A stretch of 64,000 bases of DNA from Nelumbo lutea (GCA_022828595.1 JAKGHH010000001.1:72846401-72910400); one strand, 5' to 3'. Positions 20,189-32,073 are shown, numbered from the stretch's first letter. A program made the numbers and translations. The notes: generated from the sequence alone by a model not told the origin.

Positions 20189-22065
20189 ATGTCTAGTTTC
20201 AGTTTCGTCAGTATTCTAGATGAGGTCGAGGTCGATAGTCATACCGAAGCTACTTCGGGTTTGGAAGCAGTCTGTGGCCCTCCCGAGGTGCACACACCAC
20301 GGGAGGCACGAGAGGCCTCTGGTAATCTGGCATCCACCTTGCACCGAGGTCGGGTGCCAGACAATTTCAGCCCATCAATAATGACAATAGACAAGCTCCA
20401 GGCCTTAATAGCTCGGTACAATCTCCCGAACAACCTCATTTATAGTCTTCTGCTAGGCAACTTCCCCTGGGAGCATGATCACAACGAGATCGTGATCTTC
20501 GAGGAGCAGCTCGTAGCTGGTCTTCGTCTTTCGTTGCACCCCTTGATTGTAGAAGTCTTGAAGCTTTTCAACATTACTATAGACCAACTGCACCCGAACT
20601 CAATCCGCAACGTAGTAGGGACCATCTCACTTTTTCATGACTATAACCTGCCCCTTGACCTCGATATCTCTCTTCAATCCTGTCCATAAAGAAGAATGCC
20701 TCCTGTGTCCTTCCCGAGCATAGGCGGACCTATTACTTATCTCCTTGTCCGGGCTACAAGCTTTTGCACGAGCTCCCAAATAGGGTCCCACCCTGGAAGA
20801 GGGGTTACTTTGTGGTCCGAAGCACTAAGGGATGACCCTTCCTAACCCATTGGAGGGGGGCCATTCAGGATCCCGGTGTCAAACTGGACCTGAAAACAAG
20901 GGAAGTGCTCCAATCTTGGGTGGAGCTCGGCGTCAACTTCACAGACTACATGGCTGAAGACAAGTTTGTGCAGGTTGGCCTGAGTCCTGGTAGGTTGTCT
21001 CTGTTTGTGTTTTTACTTTATTTCTGATAATGTTGTCGACGTTCTGCTTTCGTTGCAGCTCCCATGAAGCTCGTTGCAGATCAACTCCTTGCCGGGATGA
21101 AGGGGAAGAAGAAGCGAGCTGCCAAAAGAGCTCACATCGAATCACCGTAGGCTACCGTGCCTGAGTCCAAACAACCTCCTAATGTGCAATCTTCGGTAGT
21201 CGATCTGATCGAGGAGGAAGCATGGAAGGCCTCCCTGCCTCATGCACCTGAGGAGGCATCTTCGGAGCTCGCCCCTGTAACCGCCGCATCTTTGGGCAAC
21301 GAATAAGCAGTTCAAAGCACCTAGACTCTGAAATATAGTCTTCTCAAGAGCAAAAGCGTGGTGTATGACGAAGAGGTTGCTAGCTGGGCCGAGTTGTTGG
21401 TCGCTCAGCTCGGAGCTCGAGCGGCTACTCACTGCATGGTGGTAAGTTCTGTCTTGACTTCTTCAATTTTGTATTTAAAACTTTTCTGGTACTAACTACT
21501 GTTCTCTTGGCAGGTGAACTTTGCCCTGCATGATCTATCTTACCTGTCCGATCTACATTTGAAGCGGGCTCTTGCAACTGAGTCCTCATCTTGCGAAGCT
21601 CACGTCGAGTTGAATTTGGCCCGTAACGAGATCAACCAGTTGAAGAACGATGCCTGGGCTCTGCTGATGTCTAAGAAGGCAACACTGAAGCGGGAGGTGG
21701 AGAACCTTGAAGCCCATGTCAAGGAACGAACCGAGGTACTACTTCAGGTGGTGGAAGAGTCCAAGGCAAAGGCTGTCGAAGAGTACAAGAGCTCGGAGGA
21801 GTTCCATGGAGAGCTAATCGAGGCCGGGATGGAGGGTTACCGCAAAGGCTTCAAGCTTAGCAGGTGGCTGACCAGGCGCGAGTTTCCATAGCTTGATCTG
21901 AGTGCTATCACCACCTCAAGGGTTATAAATGAAATGGTCATCTAAGCCGCCGAAGACCCGGAATCTAAGGCAGAGATTGACGACGAGCTGCTTGACATCA
22001 GAGAGATCGGTGCTGACGAAAGGGTTGATCCTCCTGTTGAGGCCTCGGGCAAGGGCGAAGAGCAT
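20189..22065 (+). pseudogene. Antisense ORF (aORF) of element B, spliced, Transposase_28-like
   Basis: It starts MSSFSFVSILDEVEVD at 20189. Exon 1 carries the conserved domain (DKLQALIARYNLP, NFPWEHDHNEI, LSLHPLIVEVLKLFN, QLHPNSIRNVVGTI). The frame breaks at about 20670, where element A reads ILSIKK. GT-AG introns are clear at 20990-21058 and 21442-21513. The last exon (from 21514) has a coiled coil with KREVENLEAHVKERTEV. It is followed by EEYKSSEEFHGELIEAGM and YRKGFKLSRWL, a motif shared with the aORF of element A. The family is known from Tat elements as an antisense gene of unknown function. There is no catalytic motif I can name. Confidence 0.82.
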
Positions 22066-22433
22066 TAAATCTTCAATGTCATATATCCCGGGCTTGTGAG
22101 CTCGGCTTATAGTAGAGAATTTTCTCTCTCTTTTTTTTTCTTGTAACGAGCTCCTCACATTAATGAAATACATTTTTTGCCAAATATTCTAAGTGCAAAT
22201 AATTCTCTAACTGGCGAACTAACCAAATAGGTATAGGTTACCCCGAACTAATTTTGCACGATGTACCCGAGGTGTGTGGACATTGTAGGGTATCTACCCG
22301 ACTTGTCTACGCGCGGGCTACTTGGTGATGTCCCTTTACTAGGGTTCAACTATTTCATTATATGCCTAGGTGGGTTAGACATCATAGGTTTTATACTCGA
22401 TTTGTCTATACCTTAGGCACGAGATGAGTTGCC

Positions 22434-22757
22434 TATGCTGAAGAGGCGATTAGGTCTTTTCTGCCCATGCTGAGGAGGCGACTGGGACTTGTATGCCCAT
22501 GTTGAGGAGACGACTGTGGCTTATATGGTGCCAAGGTCTTTTGTCAGCTTGGCACCTTAACCCTTTGGCTTTGGGAGCGACTCATAGTCCGCTCTCCTTA
22601 CCCTTGGTTTTGCCCATGCCGAAGAGGTGACTGGGTCTTGTGTGCCCATGCTGAGGAGGCAACTGGGACTTATCGTAGTGCCAATGTCTTTTATCTGCTC
22701 GTCACTTTAGTCCTTGGACTTTTGGGAGTGACTCGTAGTCCTCTCTCCAGTTTGAGG
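22434..22757. repeat. Degenerate tandem repeats between pol and aORF, element B
   Basis: Copies of a 30-36 base unit built on GCCCATGCTGAGGAGGCGAC occur at about 22434, 22469, 22499, 22613 and 22642. A longer unit containing GGAGCGACTCATAGTCC is interspersed. The location matches the 79-bp array of element A but the unit differs. Confidence 0.75.
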
Positions 22758-23760
22758 ATCACAAGTAGTACCGCCTTAAGTTGTCGATGTTCCATGCTCG
22801 AGGAGCCTGTTTTCCTTCTAAGGTTTCAAGATCATACGTTCCTTCCCCGAGTACCCATCTCACTCGGTAGGGGCCTTCCCAGTTCGGTCCGAGCTTACTG
22901 ATTTCGGGCTCAGATACCATGACTTTCCTGAGGACCAGGTCACCGACACAGAAGTGTCGTTTCTTGACCCGAGCATTATAGTACCGAGCCACCCTTTGCT
23001 GGTAGGCTATAGTCCGAATGTATGCTAGGCTCGTACTTCTTCCACTAGGTCGAGGTTGGTACGGAGCTCATCGTTGTTTGCTTCTTCGTTGTATGCCTCC
23101 AAGCGTAGTGTAGGTACCTTGATCTCGGCTAGGATCACCGCTTCTGTGCCATAGGTGCGGTTGAAGGGGGTTTCACCCGTGGTGGTCTTAATGGTGGTTC
23201 GGTAAGCCCATAATACACTGGGCAACTCGTCTACCCGTAGTCCCTGAGCTCGGGCTAAGCGAGCCTTTAGTCCACGGAGTATGGCTCTGTCCGTGGCTTT
23301 TGCCTGCCTGTTTGTCTGAGGGTGTGCCACCGAAGTGAAGTTTTGTTGTATCCCCATCTCGGTGTACCAACTATGGAATTTGTATCTTCGAACTGCTTAC
23401 CGTTGTCGGAGATAAGCACCCGAGGTAGCCCAAAGCGGCACACTATTTTCCTTCAAAAGAAATTGTGTATACTGCGGGCTGTGATTGTTGCTAGAGGTTC
23501 TGCCACCACCCACTTCGTGAAGTAATCCATTGCTACTACCAGGAATCTCCTCTATCTTGTCAATGGTGGGAATGGGCCAAGAATTTTGATTCCCCACTAT
23601 GCGAAGGGCCATGGACTGGTGAGATACTTGAGGTCAGTAGTAGGTTGGTGGTGGATGTTGGCATGCCTTTGACATTTATCGCACTTCTTAACAAGCTCGA
23701 GTGCATCTGCCTTCATTGTGGGCCAATAGTACCCCTACTACAGCGCTTTCTGAGCGAGAG
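22755..23760 (-). pseudogene. Integrase of element B, catalytic residues lost
   Basis: Zinc-finger part: [20 protein letters not shown] near 23660-23730. Core: stop-WGIKILGPF (Lys codon at 23585-23587 where element A has the catalytic Asp), VLISDNGKQFE (second Asp kept) and HPQTNRQAKATDRAIL (Lys codon at 23298-23300 where the catalytic Glu is expected). Then come LPSVLWAYRTTIKTTTGE and a C-terminal LGPNWEGPYRV segment (22759-22992). Two of the three DDE acids are replaced and a TAG stands at 23597-23599, so the enzyme is inactive. Confidence 0.88.
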
Positions 23761-24089
23761 CCCTACCCCCCAAGTGTCTGCCACACAGGCCTTCATGAGT
23801 GTCATGGAGAAGGAGCTTGACCTCCGAGGGTCGTAAGCAGTGCAAGTAGGGGAGCATGAAGGATCTCTGATACAGTCGTCTGTCTATCATGATGTACTTG
23901 GTTGCCTGGCGCTCAACCCTTCTGGCCGCATTGCGATCTGCAAGGAGGGTTCCGTGAAGCAGGTAGCTCGTGAATGGGTCAATCCAGCTTGGATCTGCTT
24001 GTGCAATAGGAGCGACCTCTTCTGCTCCCCCCCGATAATGCTAGGCCGAGGTAGGTTCTCTATATACATCGTTCTCATGGTGTTGTTGC

Positions 24090-24465
24090 TTGTGCTGGCT
24101 AACCGGGACAAGGCATCAACCTCAGCATTCTCGGACCTTGGAATTTGCCTAATGAAATAGGACTGAAAGTTGTGTAGAACTAGCCTGACCTTGACTATAT
24201 AAGCAGCCATGGTGGGGTCACGAGCTTCATAATCGCCGGTGACCTGGTTGACCATGAGCTAGGAATCACTACAGATGGTGAGGTGCTTAGCTTTTACTTC
24301 GTTCGCTAGAGTGAGCCTGGCTAACAGTGCTTCATACTCTCCTTCGTTATTAGATGCTACGAACTTGAACCAAAGTGCGTACTCCACCTTCACCTCGTTT
24401 GGACCGTACAGAATAATACCTGCCCCGCTTCCTTGTTGATTGGATGAGCTGTCTACGTGGAGGAT
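24090..24465 (-). pseudogene. Archaeal-type RNase H (aRH) of element B, interrupted
   Basis: It reads PWILHVDSSSNQQGSGAG, EYEALLARLTLANEVKA and ICSDS-stop-LMVNQVTGDYEARD, and ends ADALSRLAS (written EVDALSRLAS here). Only one stop (TAG at 24256-24258) interrupts an otherwise open domain, at the codon that is also TAG in element A. The presence of this second RNase H is characteristic of Tat elements. Confidence 0.85.
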
Positions 24466-24469
24466 CCAG

Positions 24470-25690
24470 GGCTTCTCGTCCCAGGTCGGCTTTGCTCTAA
24501 TTGGGACTGGTGCCACACTGGTTGAAGCATCCTCTCTGTGCTCAAGCTTGATCAATTCAGGGATTGCGGTGCTGAAGGTACATTCTGCAACGAAATCGGC
24601 CAAGGCTTGGGCCTTAATTGTCGTCCGAGGCTCGTATCGGATGTCATACTCGCTGAGTTCGATGGCCCAGTTCGTCAGTCTACCAAATACCTCGGGCTTG
24701 GGCAGGATTTGCCTCAGAGGTTTGTTGGTGAGGACGACGATGGTGTGGGCTTGGAAGTATGGACGAAGCTTCTGAGCTGCTATAACTAGCGCGTATGCCA
24801 GTTTCTCAATCTCTGGGTACCTTGTTTCAGAATCCTGCAAAACTTTGCTAACATAGTAGATAGGTCATTGGACCTGATCCACTCGTGGAGAGGTACAACT
24901 TTAATACATCTCACTCCTCGGGTCGGGTCAAAATCGGGATGCTAGCTAGGTATTTTTTCTGCTCGTCAAAGGTGAGTTGGCATTCTTCGGTCCACTCAAA
25001 GTGTTTACTTTTCTTAATTGCCTTGAAAAAAGGTAGGCAGCGATCTGCCGACTTGGACATGAAGTGGCTCAAAGCGGCTATACGACCGTTCAGCCTCTGC
25101 ACTTCCTTCGATTTGTGAGGTGGCCTCATATCTAGGATGACTTTTATTTTCTCAGGGTTGACTTTGATGCCACATTGGTTGACTATGTAGCCCAGGAATT
25201 TACCCGAGGTGACACCGAAGACACGCTTGTTAAGATTTAGTTTCATGTTACACTTGCACAAAATTTCAAAAACACATCGTAAATCATCTTTTTAAAAATT
25301 TGAAAACTGGGTCTTAATGACCATATCATCTACATAGCATTCAACCTTATTGCCGATTAACGACTCAAAGATTTTGTTTACAAGTCTTTGGAAGGTCGCC
25401 CCGACATTTTTTAGCCCAAAGGGCATGACCTTATAACAATATAGCCCCAGCTCGGTTATGAATGCCGTTTTTTCTTCGTCGGAAGGGTCCATCTTGATCT
25501 GGTTGTATCCTGAGTATGCATCCAGGAAACTCAGCAACTCGTGCCCTGAGGTCGCATCCACTAAACGGTCGATCTTAGGGAGTGGGGAACAATCCTTCGG
25601 GCAAGATTGATTCAGGTCGGTATAATCGACGCACATGCGCCATTTACCATTGGCCTTTTTTACCAGAATTGGGTTAGCCACCCAGCTCGA
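24470..25690 (-). pseudogene. Reverse transcriptase and RNase H of element B
   Basis: The RT reads ANPILVKKANGKWRMCVDYT without the homopolymer shift of element A. It then has DAYSGYNQIKMD, PFGLKNVGATFQRLVN and YVDDMVIKT (25292-25681). A stop follows after QFSNF. The connection continues at 24911-25261 (KRVFGVTSGKFLGY) and RNase H at 24470-24840 (QDSETRYPEIEKLAYAL, ALADFVAEC). Catalytic motifs are better preserved than in A. Confidence 0.9.
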
Positions 25691-25899
25691 GTAATGGACC
25701 TCCCTGATGAAATCGGCTGCAAGGAGCTTCTCGACCTCCTCGTCGACTATCCTCCAACGCTCCGGGGCGAGGTTGCATTTTTTTTTGTATAACTGCCCTG
25801 AATAAAGGATTAATGTTCAACTTGTGAGTTATAATTCTTAGATCTATTTCGAGCATCTCTGTCGCGGACCATGCAAATACATCTACATTTTTAATTAAA

Positions 25900-26657
25900 A
25901 AACTTACCAGCTGAGAATGGAGTGGTTTCTTGATCGATACGTCGATCTAGAGAGTTTTGGCTGGATCTTCTTTTGAGACCAAGATGTGGTCCGTCTCTTT
26001 GGTTGGCGTAGCTCGCTCCTTGGGATACTCCACAGGTCGCTCGAGCTCAATATCAGCCACTAGCTTGGCTTTCCCCTTGAGAGTGGCGACGTAGCATTTG
26101 CGAGACTCGAGTTGGTCGCCTCGCACTACCCCTACTCCATAGTCCGTAGGGAACTTCATGGCCAGGTAGTTGGTGGATACCACCGTGCGAAGTGCGTGGG
26201 TAATGGGCCGACCTAATATGGCATTGTACGGGGAGGGAGTCACGACCAACATGAATGTATGCTTGAACCTTGCAATGTTGGGCCATGTGCCGACCTCTAC
26301 GGGTACTGAGACTCGCCCTAGCGGTTTGACCTCTTCACCGCCGAAGCCCACCAAGGGTGTATCTGTTGCCTTGAGGTCGCCTTCTTGGAGCTAGAGCTTA
26401 TCGAAGGCGTTCTTGAATAAGATATCAGCTGAATTGCCCGAATCTGCCAGGACGTGCTTTACCTCGAAGTCATTCAGTCTCATTTTTATTACCAGGGCAT
26501 CGTCATGGGGATACTGAACCCCGCGTACATCATCCTCTATAAAAATTATAGGGTCTTCTAGCCTAGGTCGCTTCGGTGGATTCTGCTCCTCATGTTCCAG
26601 TTCACAAACCGAGGTTTTCCCTGCTACTGAGTGCAGCTCGCGACAATGGACCCGCAA
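25900..26657 (-). pseudogene. Aspartic protease region of element B
   Basis: HVLADSGNSADILF (DSG active site; relatives have VDSG) lies in 26391-26657. SPYNAILGRPITHALRTVVS with YLAMKFPT follows in 25947-26354. A stop after DKL separates the two parts. Confidence 0.85.
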
Positions 26658-26839
26658 GTAATCATATTGATTACTCCACGGATTGGTCTCTCTTCTGGCA
26701 ACTGTCTTTGCGGCTGCTCACTCTGCCTGCTACTGGACTCGGGAGCATTTATTCTTTGCTCCCCTTGCCGATCTGTTTGGTTTTTATTTTCCTTTTGTAC
26801 AAAATTTTTCAAGTATCAGCGAAGGATGAGCTCTTCGAT

Positions 26840-28493
26840 CTCGTCTTAGAGATTTCTATAGTTTTCGGTACTATGACCGTGGTCTTTGTAGAAATGACAA
26901 TATACATTTTTATTTCTAGTGACGGGGTCTCCCCTCAACTGAGGTGGCCACTTCACATAGGAGGCATCCTTGATCGCCATAAGAATCTCTCATCGCTTCG
27001 CATTGAGGGGCACGTAGCTCATTCTTTAAACCGGAGGAGTTCGAGAATGCCAATCTGACTTGTTTCCTCCCCTGTTTGGGGACTTGCTTTTTCTTCGTTT
27101 GCTATGACCATTGCTCATGTTGTCATCTTCTCTTTTTCTCTTCTCCGCTGGAGTTTCATCCTTCTGGTTCATCTCCTCTTCGGTCCTGATGAATTGGTTG
27201 GTGAGCTTGAGGAATTCAGTGATATCCTTGGGCTTGTTTGCCACTACGTGCCATTTAAATTCCCTGTGGGGTAATACCCTTCTTTGCTGCCATGAGTCTT
27301 ACAGCGGGATACAGGTCAGGAATTTGTAAACAGGTGTCATTGAAGCATTTGATGTAGCTTTGGATCGATTCCCCTTCTCTTTGGACTATGTTGAGGAGGC
27401 TTTCTTGTGACATCGGACACTTCTTGCTGGTGATGAAGTGAGAGGTGAACATTTGCACGAACTGCACCCAACTTCTGATCGTCCCAGGCGCGAGGTTCCT
27501 GTACTATGTGCGAGCTACTCCTTTGAATGTCGTAGAGAAGGCAGCGCACATGCAGGACTCGTCAGCACCAGCTAGATGCATCTGGGACTGGAATGAGTCT
27601 ACATGATCATTTGGGTCGAACGACCCATTGTACTTATTCAGCGAAGGCACTTGGAAGTCCTTTGGCATCGTACTTATCTAGGGGAGCGGTCTTTGTGGCT
27701 TCCGAGCTTGCCTCCTCTTTACCTTTAGGTTGCTCAGGTTGACTAGGTCCAACGAGCTGGGTTGGAACTACAGTTCGACGTGCCTTAGGATGCCACCTTT
27801 GCAGCTTCTTGATTGGCTCCGCATTGGTGCTGTTGACCTCAGTGTGGTCGGGTAATGTCCTAGCACGGAGTGGTTCGGACTGCTGATGCTGGCTGCTGTG
27901 AACGGAGGGGCCTCGCCTGGAATCCACGGCCATAACCCCGAATCAGTTCCCTACTAGTGAACCTTCATGTTGCGAGGGCTGAGGTGAAGTAGCTCTGGCG
28001 GGCTGAGTGTCTCTGACCTGTTCACGTTCTGCGAAGCGGGAGGAGTAACTTGCCTTTCCCTCCTGCCGTGGGACGAGACCTGGCTCCCAAGGGGATGCTG
28101 GATCTGGGAAGTCTCTCCCCGACGAGGAGGGTGGGTGTTCTGACGACGAGACTTATTCTGCTGTGCTGCCGGATGCCGAGGTGGAACCGAATGTTGATTT
28201 TGCTGTAGTGGTGGGAACTACTGCTGGTAAATGTGGTGTAAAACCTGTTGTTAGTAGTGCTAAAATTGTTGGACCTGTTGCATTTGGGCTTGAATAGCCC
28301 GCACGCAGTTGCACCCACGACAGGAGGAAGTGGGATGTTCATTGGCATAGTTGCTTAAGGCATGGTCAGCATCGGGACCCCACCTGCGGAGATCGATATG
28401 GTGAACTGACCGATGCACATGGTCGGGATCTGAGGTTGCCCCCAAGAGACATTCATCTCATTATTTTTGCCCGGCATTGCTGGAGGATGCCAT
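26840..28493 (-). pseudogene. gag of element B (broken early)
   Basis: The start MASSSNAGQK at 28493 aligns with element A but hits a stop at codon 11. Downstream pieces are the gag core MFTSHFITSKKCPMSQESLL with IVQREGESIQSYIKCFND (27255-27467) and MANKPKDITEFLKLTNQ with a basic KRRKSKSPNRGG stretch (27026-27244). Frame breaks separate all pieces. Confidence 0.83.
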
Positions 28494-28540
28494 GGATTCT
28501 GGGTTTGTGATTCTTGGTGGAAAGAGGTTTCTCATAGCGT

Positions 28541-28560
28541 TTCCCACAGATGATGCCAAT
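28541..28560 (-). promoter_or_regulatory. Primer-binding site of element B
   Basis: The minus strand reads ATTGGCATCATCTGTGGGAA next to the 5' LTR. Position and the TGGGAA end agree with element A, with changes in the middle. Confidence 0.72.
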
Positions 28561-29258
28561 TGATGTAGCGCGATCTAGATGCTCCCTGCTGGAGGTGATA
28601 TGGCTTCTAGACGGACGACAGACTGAACCTGCAAGGATATCAGAGAACCCGGGGATGCTAACTCGATGAGGTCGCTCCGATGCTTAAGTTAGTAGACTAG
28701 TAGCGAGCTGAAATTTCTTTGAAAGTAGAGAGAGCTTGAGAGTAGGAAAATCACGCATACCTTGCACCCTCGAGGGGTGGAGCCCTTATATAATGGAGTC
28801 CTCGCGGGTTTCGCGGAGTGGTTATGGGATCCTCGTCACAATGAGATCCACTTCCGCATTAATGGGGGATAACTAATAGGGTTTATTGAGTCCGCCCGAA
28901 TTGGTCGGGGGAGATAACACTGGCTGTTACATGGCATGATCCCGTGAAGCCCGGGAACCGCCGAAGGGATTTTCGGGATCACCACGTAGTGGCATGCTGG
29001 TATCCCTGGACTGATGTCTTTAAGTCCCGAACTGGGTTGGATGCCGGAGTGCCTTGGCATTAGGCTTTTCTTGTTTGCGATCTGGTACCGTGTCAATCTC
29101 GCCCCGAGGTGTGTTTGTTCCAAGGTCAATTTAGCTCGGGGTGGTCGGGTACCCGAGCTTGATCTGCTGTGGACTCGTTAAGCCGAATTGTCATCTTTTG
29201 ATCAGGTCGTGTCCACGTGTCTCCTTGTTACGAGGTCGGGCCAAATCACCCTTCATCA
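28561..29258 (-). repeat. 5' LTR of element B
   Basis: It begins TGATGTAGCGCGATCTAG and ends CACCCTTCATCA, 698 bases. It is complete, unlike its partner at 19105. Confidence 0.93.
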
Positions 29259-30742
29259 CACCCCATGGTTGGACTTGACTTTTAAGCTCCTTTTGTTTTC
29301 AATGCAATTTTGTTTGCACTAGTAAAAATGCATCAGAATGCAAATTCAGATCCACATTTGTTTTGGGTTTTATTTCAGTTAGCTTGAGGTTTTATTTTTA
29401 CAATGTAAATGAACAAAAAATGAATCAGAATTTTTTGCATGGCAAACAGCCAAACCCCAATAATCAACATAATTCTTATCCTATGTGTCTATCCTAAAGA
29501 TATCCTTGTGGACCTCATTGGAGAGATTGGTCCTCTCAGATTACTGCTTGAAGAAAAAAAAAAAGGTAAAAACAGAAATTCATTAAACAATTTGTGGAGC
29601 GCGTTTAGAGGTTGAAGAATAACCCAATTATAGATTTTTTGATTAACTAATAACCCAATTTTAGATAGTTGATGCATATAGAAGAAGACTTAAAATTTCA
29701 GAAAAACCGACCATATCACTCTCTTTGCCAAGTGAATTTGTTAAACCAATACCTTTTCTAATGGGGAATCCTATGTAACTTTTCATCATTTTTCCTTTTA
29801 GGGTATGCTTGGAGGAATATAGCAATTCATAAAAGTGTTATGCTTTTTAATTTTGTCAATATGCCACACTCTAGGGAATGACGGAATGCCCCCTGATTAC
29901 AGAAAGTAAACATCAAAAATGAAGTTTCTGAAAACGGCCCTCCACACAGAAATCCGTGTACCTGGTGCACAAACGGGCATTAAAATCAATGGCATTGTTT
30001 TCCTTTTGGGTACTGAAAGCTTCAACTTCAATAAGAAAACGATTGAAAAAAAAAAGACAATTTGGCATGAATAGGTTTATTGGGTCAAAGAAATTCTAAA
30101 AGGAAAAAAAAAAAACCCTGATATTTTGATGTGTAAAGTGAAAGTGGCTGGAGTTCGGATATTCTCCTCCCATGCATCTGGAATATCTCTGCAATTATAA
30201 ATTTTTGTTCGTAGAAATGCTCTGTGAGGTACGCTTTATAAATTTTTATTCGTAGAAATGCTCTGTGAGGTACGCTTTAGGTTTGTGATTTAGAGGTCTG
30301 CCCAACTGAAAACGTGAAGTTAGAAAATCCAAATTGGTTTACCTTCTTAGGGCATAGGAATACGCATGGTGGGGGACCTCCTCTTCAACTCCCCAATTAG
30401 AGACAAGATTTTCTTGTTTTGTTGTTGTTGGGCCACTTGTTGCTTATTTTAAAGCCTAAACCATCTGTGAAGTAAGCCACCATCGGTTGGCAGAGTGGGT
30501 TTGGGTTCGGAAGTTTTCAATTCTGTAAAGCCTAACTGCGTCTAACACTAGAGTTAAAATAAATAGAATTGCTGCTATTTTATAAGTCTTTTTAGAAAGA
30601 TCTTCTGATCATTTAAATGGCTAAAAGATGTAATGAATTTTTAGGGTCTTGTCTTAAAAACTTTAAATGGTTTAAGTTTGATAAGTATCCTAAAAGCTGG
30701 AGTTTTTTAAGGACAAAAGTCTGTTTGGCTTCCTGTCTTTTA
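29259..30742. other. Intergenic region
   Basis: AT-rich, with no recognisable gene. A TGCAAAT-rich stretch at 29300-29430 resembles the MITE at 30743. A 41-bp tandem duplication lies at 30197-30278. Confidence 0.5.
30197..30278. repeat. 41-bp tandem duplication
   Basis: Two adjacent copies of ATAAATTTTTGTTCGTAG plus TGCTCTGTGAGGTACGCTTT sequence lie at 30197-30237 and 30238-30278. They differ at one position, so the duplication is recent. Confidence 0.92.
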
Positions 30743-31013
30743 GGCTGTGTTTGGTAAATTTATGTATACTAGTACAAATGCATTGGAGTGCAAATGTAAA
30801 AATTACAAATAAGCTAAAATTTTTGTTTAATTTTGTTTTAAATTTTACTTTATTCTAATTCATATATTAATTTAATTCATTTGCACTGCAACCAAACAAA
30901 ATAAGCTAAAATTTAAAACAAAAATAGGTCAAAATTTACACTCAAATCATATGCACTGCCATGCCATGATTTTGTATCTGTACAAATTTATTTACATTAC
31001 AACTAAACACAGC
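30743..31013. mobile_element. MITE with AGGCTGTGTTTGGT ends
   Basis: The left end AGGCTGTGTTTGGTAAA is mirrored by ACTAAACACAGCCT on the right. The interior is AT-rich with TGCAAAT and GCTAAAATTT repeats. A relative appears split around 61650-62040. Confidence 0.65.
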
Positions 31014-31953
31014 CTTATTATGAAATGGAAAAAGACGAAATTTGAAATTCCAAGTTTTTAGAAAAGACCATAAACACTTGCCAAACGCCACCAGGTTCCT
31101 TTTCTTGCCCTTCTGGTAGAGATTTGGTTGATTCTCAGTTTCCCACGAGTCGAGTCGTCAACCATCCCGACTGTAAGCAAAGATAAGGCTGGATTTGGTT
31201 TTTTCAAAGTGGACTGGAGATATATGTTTGGTAAAATTTGTGCCAAATCAATCAATTAATAAATAAATGAATACAACTACAAAACCTCCTTCCATATAAA
31301 ATACACACAGAGCACACGGGAGAGAATCCTATGAGATGCAAAAACCCTTTTGCCTTTTCCCCCTCTGGCTTCATGGCATGAGGCATGATGACTACACGAC
31401 GAGCGTAGTACGTGGCGCACGGTCGTGGCGATAAAAGTTTTAAAATGACGCTTCCCGCATATTCCCCGAATGTACTCCTCCCTTCCTCCATTCCCATCCC
31501 CCTACTATTACTCTATTGTGCCTTGTCGCCTCATCTTATTCTTACCCCACCTTTTTTTTTTATTTTGAAAATTATTAAAACAAAAAAGAAAAAAGAAATC
31601 TCCATTCTCCACTCCACCTGACCTTAGCCCTTGCCACCCACCAACACCCAACGCCAGCGCCTCTACCTCCTCCACAGGGTTTCTTCTGGTTATAACCCTT
31701 TTCTTTTCTAATCGTGTGTTATAGTGTGGTACTGCTCCATGTCCACCTCTCCCCTTCTTGATTGGACCTCTTCTTTTTTTTTAATTATTTTTCCTAGTCC
31801 TAAGTCCTACTAGATTAGGAAATAATGAACATCATCATCTTCATCCTCCACTCCAGGCTCCAGCACTTCTCATTCCACGTATGCGCTTCCGTCTAATCAC
31901 ATGAAGAAGCCACATACTTACGTTACGTCAACCCATGATTCGTAACTTCAATC

Positions 31954-31984
<31 letters not shown>

Positions 31985-32067
31985 TCGAGTCTCTATCGCT
32001 TATTTAATCCCTTACACCAACCGGCCCAATCGTGATGTGGCACTGCCATGTAGGACCCAGCTTAAGA

Positions 32068-32073
32068 CACGTG
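32068..32073 (+). promoter_or_regulatory. G-box (CACGTG), distal
   Basis: AAGACACGTGGGC contains the CACGTG core with the ACACGTGGC-like context of ABA-response elements. It lies about 355 bases upstream of the TATA box. Confidence 0.5.

Larger units (their letters stand above)
19105..29258 (-). mobile_element. Element B: Tat-lineage Ty3/gypsy LTR retrotransposon
   Basis: LTRs lie at 19105-19772 and 28561-29258 and end CACCCTTCATCA. Gag-pol is on the minus strand and an antisense gene on the plus strand, with the same layout as element A. The internal regions are readily alignable with A, while the LTRs share only the first 35 or so bases, some central motifs and the end. A and B are therefore related subfamilies rather than copies of one insertion. 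The left LTR lacks its first 26 bases and no target duplication could be matched (CACCC follows the right LTR), so the left edge has been rearranged. Coding regions have many stops and substitutions; the element is not autonomous. Confidence 0.93.
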
